From Tannerella sp. (GTDB taxonomy: Bacteria; Bacteroidota; Bacteroidia; Bacteroidales; Tannerellaceae): a stretch of 33,660 nucleotides of DNA. The notes beneath the pieces were generated by a model that made no database searches, was not told the DNA's origin, and worked only from the letters and a program-made list of their open reading frames with translations. A program made the position numbers and the translations under genes. Each line of letters opens with the position of its first letter. Position 1 is the stretch's first letter. Shown here one piece after another: positions 8,428 to 17,946 of the stretch. The stretch spans positions 1 to 33,660 of the forward strand of contig JAIRMH010000154.1 in NCBI GenBank assembly GCA_031258835.1. Reading direction: 5' to 3'.

Positions 8428-10506
8428 ATGGAAAACTATGGAATTTATGAGGAAAAGAAAAGAATTAGACGGATCGTCATTCTGCTTTTTTTGTGCGCGA
8501 TAGCGCTGCATATATCCGCTCAAGGTGTGAAACGTACGCCGATAAACGGGAATTATGTGAACAACCGTTATCCGCTGGCGACGAAACCTTATATGGAATT
8601 GCCGCTTGGCGCCATCAAGCCGTCGGGCTGGCTCGAAGAGCAGTTGAAGCGAATGCGGACGGGTATGACCGGCAATCTGGACAAGATATACGAAAAAGTG
8701 ATGGGGCCTCGTAACGGATGGCTTGGCGGTGACGGCGATGTATGGGAGCGCGGACCTTACTGGATCGATGGACTGCTTCCGCTGGCGTATATTTTGAATG
8801 ACCGGGTATTGAAAGAAAAAGTGCAACCGTGGATTGAATGGGCGCTGGCCTCCCAGCAGCCGAACGGTTATTTCGGACCGGATACCGACCGCTCGCCCGA
8901 ACAGGGTCTGCAACGAAGCAATGCACGCGACTGGTGGCCTAAGATGGTGGTGCTGAAGATTATGCAGCAGTATTATTCGGCAACAGGCGACGAACGCATC
9001 ATCTCTTTTCTGACACGTTATTTCAAATATCAACTGGAAGAGCTTCCCCGCACACCGCTGGGGCGCTGGACGTTCTGGGGTGAACAACGGGGCGGGGATA
9101 ACCTGATGATTGTCTACTGGCTATATAATATTACGGGCGACAAGTTCCTGCTGGATCTGGGGACGCTGATTCACAGGCAGACCTTCGACTGGACGGATGT
9201 TTTCCTGCATCGGCACAGCCTTTCCACGCAACACAGCCTGCACTGTGTCAATCTGGGTCAGGGCTTCAAGGAGCCGGTTATCTATTACCAGCAGAGCCGC
9301 GACCCACAGCATCTTGAATCCGTGAAAGCAGCTGTCAGGGAGATGCGCCGTACGATTGCTTTCCCGATGGGACTGTGGGGTGGCGACGAATTGCTGTGCT
9401 TCGCAGAACCGACACGTGGCTCGGAACTCTGTACGGCTGTGGAGATGATGTTTTCGCTGGAGAGCATGCTGGAAATCACCGGCGATGTACAGTGGGCGGA
9501 CCATCTCGAACGGATTGCCTACAATGCGTTGCCGACACAGGTCACCGACGATTTCTCGGCGCGTCAGTACTACCAGCAGGTGAATCAGGTACAAGTGACA
9601 CGTACGTGGCGGAACTTCTCAACACCTCATGACGATACCGATATTTTGTTTGGAGAACTGAACGGTTACCCTTGCTGTACGTCCAATATGCATCAAGGGT
9701 GGCCTAAGTTTGTGCAGCATCTGTGGTTTGCTACCAGCGATAATGGCCTTGGCGCGTTGGTTTATGCGCCTTCCTCCGTGACGGCCAAAGTGTCCGGCAA
9801 CATTCCGGTAACTGTTACGGAAGAAACGGCTTACCCGTTCGACGAATCTATCCGGTTTAAATTCACCTTCCCCGATAAGAAGCAAAAGAAGGCGTTTTTC
9901 CCGTTCCACCTACGCGTTCCCGGCTGGTGTATGTCGCCGGTTGTTCGTCTGAACGGCGTAGTGGTCGATGTGGATGCTCATGCCGGCGATATTGCGCGCG
10001 TCGGTCGTGAATGGCAGGATGGCGATGTCCTGACGCTGGAATTGCCGATGCAGGTGAAAGTCGATACATGGTACGGAGGTGCGGCCGTAGTAGAACGCGG
10101 GCCGCTGATTTATGCCCTGAAGATGAACGAAAAATGGGAGAAGAAAATGTTTGAGCCGTCCGCGGTCGAGCATTACGGGCCATGGTATTACGAGGTAACG
10201 TCCGATTCGCCGTGGAACTATTGTCTCTCTCGGCGACACCTGCAACCTGACGCCGTTGCACGACATTTTACGGTCGAGAAGTCTGCCGATGTAGCCGTTT
10301 GGCCATGGACATTACAGGATGCGCCCATAACTGTTCGTGCAAAAGCCCGCCGTATCCCACGCTGGCAAATATGTAACGGTTCGGTCGGCCCGATACAATA
10401 TTTTTCACAGCACGACGAAATTATGAGCGATGAGGAAACGATTGAGTTTATTCCCTACGGATGTACGACGCTACGGATAACAGAGTTCCCTGTAAGGAAT
10501 TTTTAA
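8428..10506 (+). CDS. Second DUF1680/GH127-like (or GH146-like) secreted glycoside hydrolase
   Basis: 692 aa; signal peptide-like IVILLFLCAIALHISAQG; GDVWERGPYWIDGLLPLAYIL, QQPNGYFGP, RGSELCTAVEMMFSLE (Glu-x-Cys), ELNGYPCCTSNMHQGWPKF (CC). Confidence 0.85.
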   Translation: MENYGIYEEKKRIRRIVILLFLCAIALHISAQGVKRTPINGNYVNNRYPLATKPYMELPLGAIKPSGWLEEQLKRMRTGMTGNLDKIYEKVMGPRNGWLGGDGDVWERGPYWIDGLLPLAYILNDRVLKEKVQPWIEWALASQQPNGYFGPDTDRSPEQGLQRSNARDWWPKMVVLKIMQQYYSATGDERIISFLTRYFKYQLEELPRTPLGRWTFWGEQRGGDNLMIVYWLYNITGDKFLLDLGTLIHRQTFDWTDVFLHRHSLSTQHSLHCVNLGQGFKEPVIYYQQSRDPQHLESVKAAVREMRRTIAFPMGLWGGDELLCFAEPTRGSELCTAVEMMFSLESMLEITGDVQWADHLERIAYNALPTQVTDDFSARQYYQQVNQVQVTRTWRNFSTPHDDTDILFGELNGYPCCTSNMHQGWPKFVQHLWFATSDNGLGALVYAPSSVTAKVSGNIPVTVTEETAYPFDESIRFKFTFPDKKQKKAFFPFHLRVPGWCMSPVVRLNGVVVDVDAHAGDIARVGREWQDGDVLTLELPMQVKVDTWYGGAAVVERGPLIYALKMNEKWEKKMFEPSAVEHYGPWYYEVTSDSPWNYCLSRRHLQPDAVARHFTVEKSADVAVWPWTLQDAPITVRAKARRIPRWQICNGSVGPIQYFSQHDEIMSDEETIEFIPYGCTTLRITEFPVRNF

Positions 10507-10533
10507 AAATTCGTTTCTTCAAAAGCCGAATTA

Positions 10534-10569
10534 ACACTACATGGAAATTCTGCTGTTTCCATGTAGTGT
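10534..10569. terminator. Bidirectional terminator-like hairpin between convergent genes
   Basis: Perfect 14-bp inverted repeat ACACTACATGGAAA - TTCTGCTG - TTTCCATGTAGTGT, between the 3' ends of the DUF1680 gene (+) and rhamnosidase-like gene (-). Confidence 0.75.
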
Positions 10570-10615
10570 ACGGAGTGTGTGGAATGAAAATTGAGATGAA
10601 AACTTGGGGACGCGG

Positions 10616-12382
10616 TCAACGAATCACTTTGATTTGTTTGGGAGCGTTCACTTGTGTGTCGACTTTTCCGTCGGGACGTTTCCGGTGGCTGATTTTAACG
10701 GCGCCATAGGGTGTCGGGAACGAACCTTCGACCCATTCAAGGTCGCCCAGATGTGGATCGATGCGGATGATTTTGCAGCCGGGTTCGACGATGCGGACGC
10801 CTAGTACATGTTCCGAGAGCCATGCAGCCGGCCCGGACGCCCATCCGTGACAGAGGCTATGTCGGTATCCAAGATAGCAATAATCACCGAAGTCGCCGTG
10901 TATATCTTTTTTTCCTTTCACCGGCCATTCGTCGAGCCGGGTAGCATTTTCCGTCCAGTCGAGGTTGAAGTCTTCCCAGAACGTTGTTGCTCCCATGTCG
11001 AGCATACCGCCCCAGTAACGGCGGATGATGTCGAGCGCTTCCTGATATTGTCCGGCCAGCGCCTGCGCTTCGAGCATGTAATATCCGTAGAAAGTTGAAA
11101 ATCCCTTGGCGCCGCCGACGGAGACATATTCGTCACAAGCCTTTCCCGCATCTATCAGCCCGGCAATCGACATAAGGGCGGCGGCCTGTTTGAGGCCATT
11201 GGGATACTTTATTTTCCGGTTGATACGTTCGATGCCTTCTTTGCATTGTTTAGCGGAATTTGGCAGGTCGAGAATACTGCACAGTTCGGTAGCGTCTTTT
11301 AGCGCCCATACGAGCAACGCTCTGTATCCGGCTTCGACGCCCAGATGGTTTGGCGACGACGGCCAGTCAAGGAACTTGCTGCCGAACGTCTCATCTCCGT
11401 TTTCATCTATCTTACTTGTGACAAGCGTTATCAGTCCGGCAATGTAGTCGCGGTGTTTGCGCAGGAACGCGATGTCGCCGTGATGATAGTACCATTCTTT
11501 ATGGATGATGAGATACCATAAAGAGTAAGCGCTCATGCCGTTCATCCAAGAGGGGAGGGGATACTGGCTGCAAGCCATGTCGAGGCTTTGCGGGACGACG
11601 GGATTGGCGCCGAAGACGCGACTGATGCTCATCACTTCCGGATGCATGTCACCGAGCCAGATGAGGCGGTCGCGTTTGATACCGTCCCAGAGATATTCTT
11701 GCATGTTGAGATGGACGGTGTAAGCGGCGGTCATCCAGATGCTGTCAAGCCGTTTGTCGCTGCTTCGGAAAGAGCCGATATAAGGAATGTCGCGGAAGCG
11801 GAGAATGGCGCGGGCTTCTCTGAGAGCGACGATACGATTGTCCTCGAGCAAGTCGATACGTACGAAACGGAACCCGGTGTTCCCTATTTCGATGACGCCG
11901 TCGCGTGGAATCTCTATGACGATATCGCGTTTGGCATGGTCGTCGGTTGCGAAGCCTATTTTTCCTCCGGTGTTCAGCGTTTGACTGTTGGCTTCGCCGA
12001 TAGATTCGCCGAAGCGGATACGTACGAGCGAGGGGCGACTGTTGTTGCCGGATCCCATTACCAATTGCAGTCCGCCATGTAATTCGCAGCCATAATCGAG
12101 AAGTATAGCGGCCTTTTCCGTTTCGCTACTGTTCAAAATGCAAAATTCGGATTTCGCCATGGTGGCTTGTCCGTTACCCGGCTGCAACAAGACAGTGGGA
12201 TTTTTTACGCGGGTATCATTGCCGGACGTCCATACGATACGCTGTGGCGCTATGTAGACGCGACTCAACGAGTCTGTCTCGGCCACACTGTTAAAACGGT
12301 CGCCGAAAATTGGCGGTAATTGGGGAAAGCCTGTTTGTACGACGGCAAAAGTCAGCAGAAACAAATAGATTTTTTTCTTCAT
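10616..12382 (-). CDS. Alpha-L-rhamnosidase-like (GH78-type six-hairpin) glycoside hydrolase
   Basis: 588 aa; signal peptide; YLWDGIKRDRLIWLGDMHPEV, TTFWEDFNLDWTEN, SLCHGWASGPAAWLSEHVLGVRIVEPG typical of bacterial alpha-L-rhamnosidase catalytic/C-terminal domains. Confidence 0.87.
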   Translation of the reverse strand: MKKKIYLFLLTFAVVQTGFPQLPPIFGDRFNSVAETDSLSRVYIAPQRIVWTSGNDTRVKNPTVLLQPGNGQATMAKSEFCILNSSETEKAAILLDYGCELHGGLQLVMGSGNNSRPSLVRIRFGESIGEANSQTLNTGGKIGFATDDHAKRDIVIEIPRDGVIEIGNTGFRFVRIDLLEDNRIVALREARAILRFRDIPYIGSFRSSDKRLDSIWMTAAYTVHLNMQEYLWDGIKRDRLIWLGDMHPEVMSISRVFGANPVVPQSLDMACSQYPLPSWMNGMSAYSLWYLIIHKEWYYHHGDIAFLRKHRDYIAGLITLVTSKIDENGDETFGSKFLDWPSSPNHLGVEAGYRALLVWALKDATELCSILDLPNSAKQCKEGIERINRKIKYPNGLKQAAALMSIAGLIDAGKACDEYVSVGGAKGFSTFYGYYMLEAQALAGQYQEALDIIRRYWGGMLDMGATTFWEDFNLDWTENATRLDEWPVKGKKDIHGDFGDYCYLGYRHSLCHGWASGPAAWLSEHVLGVRIVEPGCKIIRIDPHLGDLEWVEGSFPTPYGAVKISHRKRPDGKVDTQVNAPKQIKVIR

Positions 12383-12437
12383 CTTTAATTCTTTAATGTA
12401 TAAATATTTTCATGTTTTTTTAAGACGACATAAACGC

Positions 12438-12475
12438 CGTAAAGATACATGAAAATTCCGAAATTCCAAGTGTAA
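12438..12475 (-). promoter_or_regulatory. Element E: divergent copy of the conserved element facing the rhamnosidase-like gene
   Basis: Minus strand TTACACTTGGAATTTCGGAATTTTCATGTATCTTTACG; aligns with GGAATGTCGAAAATTTCATGTACATTTGCACG without gaps. Confidence 0.55.
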
Positions 12476-12541
12476 TTTTGCAGAAGGGACGCCATGCGGT
12501 CGTTAGACGGGAGGATATTTGTAAAAAAACAGTCATTGAGC

Positions 12542-12556
12542 GTAAAATTATTTTAC
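12542..12556. repeat. Palindrome GTAAAAT-T-ATTTTAC, possible activator-binding site
   Basis: Perfect 7-bp arms, centre about 60 bp upstream of the putative sigma-54 promoter. Confidence 0.45.
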
Positions 12557-12610
12557 ATATACTTGTTCGTTGTTTTTCGTTAATTCTTTATTTATCAGCG
12601 ATTTGTTTGT

Positions 12611-12627
12611 TTGGCACGAATTTGGTA
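12611..12627 (+). promoter_or_regulatory. Sigma-54-like promoter upstream of tolC
   Basis: TTGGCACGAATTTGGTA versus consensus TTGGCACG-N4-TTGCW: the -24 half is a full match, the -12 half is imperfect (TGGTA). Confidence 0.55.
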
Positions 12628-12662
12628 TTTACAGTCGTAAATGAACAAAAAAATATTGAAAG

Positions 12663-13988
12663 ATGAAAAAGATGATGATTCTATTGTTAATAGCCATTCC
12701 TGCCGGAAGTTTTTCTCAGGAAAAAGTGTGGACATTAGAAGAATGTATTGAATATGCCGTCCGTCATAATCCTCAACATGCGAAGCAGGCGGCGCAAAAT
12801 GAAATTTACAAATACAATCAAAGGGAAGCCATTGGTGGCTTTTTACCCTCGTTGAATATCGGAACAGGTGCGGCTATGAATTTCGGACGCGGAGTAGACC
12901 CGGAAACGAATACGTATATCAGCACTAATACCTTCAGCAACAGTTACGACGTTTATTCTTCCCTTACTTTATTTGACGGATTCGCCCAGATATACCGGGC
13001 AAAAATGGCGAAAATCAATCGCTTGAAAGGAAAAGAAGAGCTTCAGGCGTTGATGGACAAGACGACTTTCGAAGTGATGGAAATCTTTTTCAACGTTCTG
13101 TATTACAAAGGCACGGTGAAATTGGCCGAACAACAGTTGGAAGAGAGCGCCCGCAACCTGAAGAAATTCCGGCGGATGGAGGAACTGGGGCTTAAATCGA
13201 TTCCCGACCTGGCCGAGATACAGGCGAAAGAAGCCGAAGATCGATTTTTGTTTACCCGGCAAATCAATTTATACAATATGGAAGTAATCAAATTGAAGGA
13301 AAAAATGAACTGGCCGGTGGAGGAAGAGTTGCTGATTAAAGACTATGAGCAAATGCCGCTAATAAGCGCCGGTACGCAGGACGTGACGGAGATTTACCAA
13401 CAGGCGCTATCGGTTTTGCCGAAAGTGTCGGCATCCGCACAGTCTCTGTCGGCGACTCGGATGGAACATTACATAGCACGGGGACGCCTGTTCCCTTCCC
13501 TGTCGATGAATGCCGGCTTCTCTACCGGCTTCTCGCGGTTGATGGACGGGACGTCGTACATGTCGTTCAGTGAACAATTGAAACTGCGCGAAGGTACATA
13601 TGTCAGCGTGAGCCTGTCGATACCCCTGTTCAACGGATTCTCCCGCTCCTCCGAATGGAAGCGGAGCAAGCAACGCATAGTAATCGCCCGGCATCAACAT
13701 GAGGAACTCCTCCGTCAGGTATATAGCGAAGTCGAACAGGCTGTAGCCGACGTCAACGGATTATCGGACGAATACCGGCACGCGCGGCAACGAACCGTCG
13801 CCATGCAAAGCGCTCACGAAATGAACCTCCGCAAATACGAAGAAGGATTGATCGATGCCATTGAATTGTCGACCAGCTCGAACCGATTGCTCAATTCCCG
13901 CGTAGAAGAGCTTTATACGAATCTGAAATATCAGTTGAAATATAAACTGCTGAATTATTACAAGGGAAATATGAGTTTTGAACTGTGA
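12663..13988 (+). CDS. TolC-family outer-membrane efflux protein
   Basis: 441 aa; KVWTLEECIEYAVRHNPQHAKQAAQNEI, YDVYSSLTLFDGFAQIYRAK, LSIPLFNGFSRSSEWKRSKQRI; followed by HlyD-type adaptor. Confidence 0.93.
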   Translation: MKKMMILLLIAIPAGSFSQEKVWTLEECIEYAVRHNPQHAKQAAQNEIYKYNQREAIGGFLPSLNIGTGAAMNFGRGVDPETNTYISTNTFSNSYDVYSSLTLFDGFAQIYRAKMAKINRLKGKEELQALMDKTTFEVMEIFFNVLYYKGTVKLAEQQLEESARNLKKFRRMEELGLKSIPDLAEIQAKEAEDRFLFTRQINLYNMEVIKLKEKMNWPVEEELLIKDYEQMPLISAGTQDVTEIYQQALSVLPKVSASAQSLSATRMEHYIARGRLFPSLSMNAGFSTGFSRLMDGTSYMSFSEQLKLREGTYVSVSLSIPLFNGFSRSSEWKRSKQRIVIARHQHEELLRQVYSEVEQAVADVNGLSDEYRHARQRTVAMQSAHEMNLRKYEEGLIDAIELSTSSNRLLNSRVEELYTNLKYQLKYKLLNYYKGNMSFEL

Positions 13989-14040
13989 GGGTGAATATAC
14001 AAGATTTGAACTATATATAAATGTAAAAGGATAAAAGGCT

Positions 14041-15291
14041 ATGGATATACCAATAGAAAAGAAAAAAGGTTTACAAAAGAAACACGTTCCGTACCTGATC
14101 GGAGGAGCGGTGTTCCTGCTTGCGCTGGGGTGGATGATTTTCGGGGATCACCGTTCCAAATTCAGTGTAGAAAAAGATAAAGTGATAGTGCAAAGCGTGC
14201 TGAAAAGCGAATTTAACGACTATATACGCGTCAACGGACAGGTGCAGCCGATTAATACTATTCAGTTGAGCGCGATTGAAGGCGGGATGGTGGCCGAAAA
14301 GGTCGTGGAAGAAGGCTCTATGGTGAGGCAGGGCGAAGTGATCGTCCGCCTGACGAATCCGATGCTGAGCCTCAACATCCTCGACAGCGAGGCGCAGTTG
14401 GCCGAGAAACAGAATTTCCTGCGGAACACGCAGGTGACGATGGAACAGGAGCGATTGACACTGAGCAAAGAGAAACTTCAGTTAGACCTGGACATCGACC
14501 GTAAGAAACGGAAATACGAACAATACGAAAGTCTGTTCAAAGAAGAATTGACTTCCAAAGAGGAATACCTGCAAGCCAAAGAAGATTATGAATTTGCCGT
14601 GAAAGGCCGCGACCTGGTAATGGAACGTCAGCGGCAGGATTCCATTTTCCGCGGCATCCAGGTGGAGCAGATGGAAGAAAGTTTGAACAATATACGTAAA
14701 AACTTGGTTTTAGTACGCCAGCGGGTCGACAATTTAGATGTGAAAGCGCCGGTCGCCGGTCAGTTGGGATTGCTCGACGTGGAAATCGGCCAATCGGTGG
14801 GAAGCGGCGCCAGGATCGGTCAAATCAGCGTACTGTCGGATTACAAAATCGAAGCGCTGATCGACGAGCACTACATCGACCGTGTGCGCAACGGACTGTC
14901 GGCTACGTTCGAGCGTCAGGATAAGACGCATCATCTTGTCGTCCGCAAAGTGTACCCCGAAGTCCGCGACAAACAGTTCAAGACCGATTTCATCTTCGAG
15001 GGTGAGCGTCCCGATAACATCCGCACCGGGCAAACGTATTACATCAACCTGCAATTAGGTCAACCGGTGGAGGCGCTCCTGATACCCCGCGGCGCGTTCT
15101 ACCAGAATACGGGCGGACAGTGGATCTTTGTCGTCGCGCCGGACAGGAAAAAAGCCGTTCGCCGTCCGATTCGTATCGGACGCCAGAATCCGCTCTATTA
15201 CGAAGCGCTCGACGGACTGGAAGCCGGCGAACAGGTGGTCGTATCAAGTTACGACGGTTTTGGCGATGCGGAAGAATTAATTTTTAAATAA
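14041..15291 (+). CDS. HlyD/MacA-type periplasmic adaptor subunit
   Basis: 416 aa; single N-terminal TM, VNGQVQPINTIQLSAIEGGMVAEKVVEEGSMVRQGEVIVRLTNPML (lipoyl half-motif), long coiled-coil, NLDVKAPVAGQLGLLDVEIGQSVGSGARIGQI. Confidence 0.93.
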   Translation: MDIPIEKKKGLQKKHVPYLIGGAVFLLALGWMIFGDHRSKFSVEKDKVIVQSVLKSEFNDYIRVNGQVQPINTIQLSAIEGGMVAEKVVEEGSMVRQGEVIVRLTNPMLSLNILDSEAQLAEKQNFLRNTQVTMEQERLTLSKEKLQLDLDIDRKKRKYEQYESLFKEELTSKEEYLQAKEDYEFAVKGRDLVMERQRQDSIFRGIQVEQMEESLNNIRKNLVLVRQRVDNLDVKAPVAGQLGLLDVEIGQSVGSGARIGQISVLSDYKIEALIDEHYIDRVRNGLSATFERQDKTHHLVVRKVYPEVRDKQFKTDFIFEGERPDNIRTGQTYYINLQLGQPVEALLIPRGAFYQNTGGQWIFVVAPDRKKAVRRPIRIGRQNPLYYEALDGLEAGEQVVVSSYDGFGDAEELIFK

Positions 15292-15300
15292 CACAAAGCG

Positions 15301-17601
15301 ATGATACGAAATTTCTTATTTGTACTGAAACGTTTTAGAACTTCGGCGGTTTTGAACATCATCGGACTGTCGGTAGCCTTTGCAGTATTTTCTGTTACTA
15401 TGATCCAGTGTTATTATGATTTTAGCTACAACCGGAGTTTTAAGAATGCAAAGGATATATATCAATTCAGCTGTTTTTGGGAAATATTCGAGAAACAAAG
15501 CGCCCACATCAGTATTCCTTTGGCTCATGCAATTACCGACCGTTTTCCGGAAGTAAAGGCTTGCTGCATTTTGGATAGAGGCGGAAACAAATTATTCAAC
15601 CCTCAGGCAGATCAGGGAACATCATTTCTGTTCCACTTGATAAATACGAATGAAGCCTTTTTAGACGTTTTTACGCCGAGAATCCTTGCCGGTGATGCAA
15701 AAGAGGTTTTTGCCGAAAAGAACAAGGCGATGCTGACGGAAGACGTCGCTAAAAGATTATTTGGCAAAAACGACCCCATCGGACAAACTATTTGGCAGGA
15801 CACCGTTTCTTATGTCGTAACGGCGGTATGCGAATCGTTTCCGGCAAACAGCTCGTTGACAAATGGAGTTTACACGACTGTCTTAGGCTCGGTCGGCTAT
15901 GACAAGATGGGTATGTATAATTATGAGGGCTATTTCCTGCTCGATCGGAAAGATGTTCTACCATTGCAGGAAAAGTTAGAGCAGATGAAATTTGAAGGAG
16001 CAATAGATTTAGTTCGCGTGGAGTTTATTCCGGTCGCCGAAAAATATTTTCGACGGGATGTAAATATCTACGGCGAAAAACAGGGCAATTTAGCGACAAC
16101 GTTGTCGTTGATGGCGATTGGTATTATCACCTTGCTGATGTCCTTTATTAACTTTATGAATTTTTCCGTAGCGATGATTCCTGCGCGTATCAGAGAAATG
16201 AATATCAAAAAAATAATGGGCGTTAATCCCCGCCTTTTACAGGCACTTACCGTTTCGGAAGCGCCCTGTTTCGCCCTGCTTGCTTTCCTGACAAGTTTGT
16301 TTTTGATCGTCCTGTTCCAAGGTACCCGCCTGGATGAATTTTTCCCTGCCGATTTATTTTTGAGTAAAAATGTTGGCATATTAGCCGTTATTGCTTTGAC
16401 GGGAATGTTTCTATCTGTTTTGTTCGGTATTTATCCTGCATGGAAAATAACGTCTTTTCAGCCGGCAATGGCGTTAAGCAGTTCCTTTGCTCAATCGAAG
16501 CAAAGCGTCGCGCTACGGAACATTCTTATTGTTTTGCAATTTTTTGCAGCTATCGTTTTGACAGGCATGGCTATCTTCATTAAAGTGCAGTACGATTACA
16601 TGACAAATTATTCGTGGGGATTTCAGAAAGAAAATATTGTATATCTGTCCGTCGCATCAAAAAATTTCATTACGATATATGAAGATGAGATTCGGCAAAA
16701 TCCGACCGTTTTGGATTGTACGGCCTCGAATGCCATTCCCGGATATATTAATCAGAATTGGGGCATGAAAATGGAAGTGGATGAGAAAGAAATAGCACTT
16801 GCGGTATGGGTGGTGAGAAACGATTTTCTTCGCTTTTTTGATATAGAAGTGGTAGAAGGACGCGATTTTATTCCGGACGACGATGGAAAATCGCGTTTCA
16901 TCTGCAACCGTACATTCTTGAAGAAATATGAACTGAATGATATTATCGGGAAAAAAGTTGACAGATATGAAATTGTGGGTATCATCAAAGATATTCATTT
17001 TGAAAGTTTACATTCCGAAATTCGCCCTATGGGTTTTATAACACAGCGTTCTTATTATAATGGCGGCAGGCATTGGCTGTTTGTGAGGATTGCGGGCGAA
17101 AATACGTTGCAGACGATTGATTATCTGAAAGAAACATGGAGTAAACATACGGACGATCCGTTTGACATTCATTTTCTGGACGATCAATTAGACAGTCTGT
17201 ATCAATCGGAAAGTACTCTTGCCCGTCTGATTTCGATTTTCGGAATCATTGCCGTCATAATTGCCATAATGGGTATTTACGGACTTATCGTGTTCAATGC
17301 CAAATACAAAGCCAGAGAAATCGCTATCCGCAAAGTCAACGGATCTACCATACGCGAAATTATACTGATGCTCAACCGTGACGTATTGTTACAACTGAGC
17401 ATTGCATTTGGAGCCGCCGTTCCGGTAACAGTGTATATTGTCGACAAATGGTTAGAGAATTTCGCCTATAAAATCGCTGTTTACTGGTGGGTGTTTCTCC
17501 TGAGCGGAGGTGTTGTTTTGCTGATTACTTTGTTGACTGTCAGTGCGCAGAGTTATAAGGCGGCGCGCATGAATCCCACACAGACATTAAATATTTCGTA
17601 A
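15301..17601 (+). CDS. MacB/FtsX-type ABC transporter permease
   Basis: 766 aa; N-terminal TM (LNIIGLSVAFAVFSVTMIQ), MacB periplasmic domains, two FtsX-like TM bundles, C-terminal KAREIAIRKVNGSTIREIILMLNRD...WLENFAYKIAVYWW. Confidence 0.92.
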   Translation: MIRNFLFVLKRFRTSAVLNIIGLSVAFAVFSVTMIQCYYDFSYNRSFKNAKDIYQFSCFWEIFEKQSAHISIPLAHAITDRFPEVKACCILDRGGNKLFNPQADQGTSFLFHLINTNEAFLDVFTPRILAGDAKEVFAEKNKAMLTEDVAKRLFGKNDPIGQTIWQDTVSYVVTAVCESFPANSSLTNGVYTTVLGSVGYDKMGMYNYEGYFLLDRKDVLPLQEKLEQMKFEGAIDLVRVEFIPVAEKYFRRDVNIYGEKQGNLATTLSLMAIGIITLLMSFINFMNFSVAMIPARIREMNIKKIMGVNPRLLQALTVSEAPCFALLAFLTSLFLIVLFQGTRLDEFFPADLFLSKNVGILAVIALTGMFLSVLFGIYPAWKITSFQPAMALSSSFAQSKQSVALRNILIVLQFFAAIVLTGMAIFIKVQYDYMTNYSWGFQKENIVYLSVASKNFITIYEDEIRQNPTVLDCTASNAIPGYINQNWGMKMEVDEKEIALAVWVVRNDFLRFFDIEVVEGRDFIPDDDGKSRFICNRTFLKKYELNDIIGKKVDRYEIVGIIKDIHFESLHSEIRPMGFITQRSYYNGGRHWLFVRIAGENTLQTIDYLKETWSKHTDDPFDIHFLDDQLDSLYQSESTLARLISIFGIIAVIIAIMGIYGLIVFNAKYKAREIAIRKVNGSTIREIILMLNRDVLLQLSIAFGAAVPVTVYIVDKWLENFAYKIAVYWWVFLLSGGVVLLITLLTVSAQSYKAARMNPTQTLNIS

Positions 17602-17628
17602 CAATATCACTTATAAAGAATAAATACA

Positions 17629-17910
17629 ATGAACATTTTCAATACTTACAGACGCACCCGTTTCTTCCTTTGGATAAATATTACGGGATTAGCCATCGGA
17701 CTGGCTGCATCGATCCTGCTTATTTTATTCGTGGTGAACGAATGGAGTTATGACAGACATTTTGCCAACCGCGAGCGAATCGTGCGATTGCTTACCGTTA
17801 TCGAACAGGACGGCAACCGGAATTACTTGCCGATCAATTTGCGGAATGCCGTCAGGGGACTTCTCGACAAAGCGCCGGGTGTGGAAACGGCGATTCAACT
17901 GTATATATGA
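17629..17910 (+). pseudogene. N-terminal remnant (93 aa) of a MacB/FtsX-type ABC permease
   Basis: MNIFNTYRRTRFFLWINITGLAIGLAASILLILFVVNEWSYDRHFANRERIVRL... matches the start of such permeases (TM1 + NEWSYDRHF) but stops at 93 aa exactly at a 22-bp tandem duplication that carries the next gene's start. Confidence 0.8.
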
Positions 17911-17946
17911 CAACAATAATTAAAATATATGACAACAATAATTAAA
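17903..17946. repeat. Perfect 22-bp tandem duplication (ATATATGACAACAATAATTAAA x2)
   Basis: 17903-17924 and 17925-17946 are identical; each copy contains ATGACAACAATAATTAAA, the first six codons (MTTIIK) of the downstream permease; only the second is in the long frame. Confidence 0.97.

Noticed and set aside
8383-9087. 234-aa minus-strand ORF antisense to the second DUF1680 gene
   Set aside because: Shadow ORF of a well-supported glycosidase; composition (many His/Arg/Phe/Pro) and lack of any recognisable domain indicate no coding role.
11588-12082. 164-aa plus-strand ORF antisense to the rhamnosidase-like gene
   Set aside because: Shadow ORF; acidic low-information sequence opposite a well-supported enzyme.
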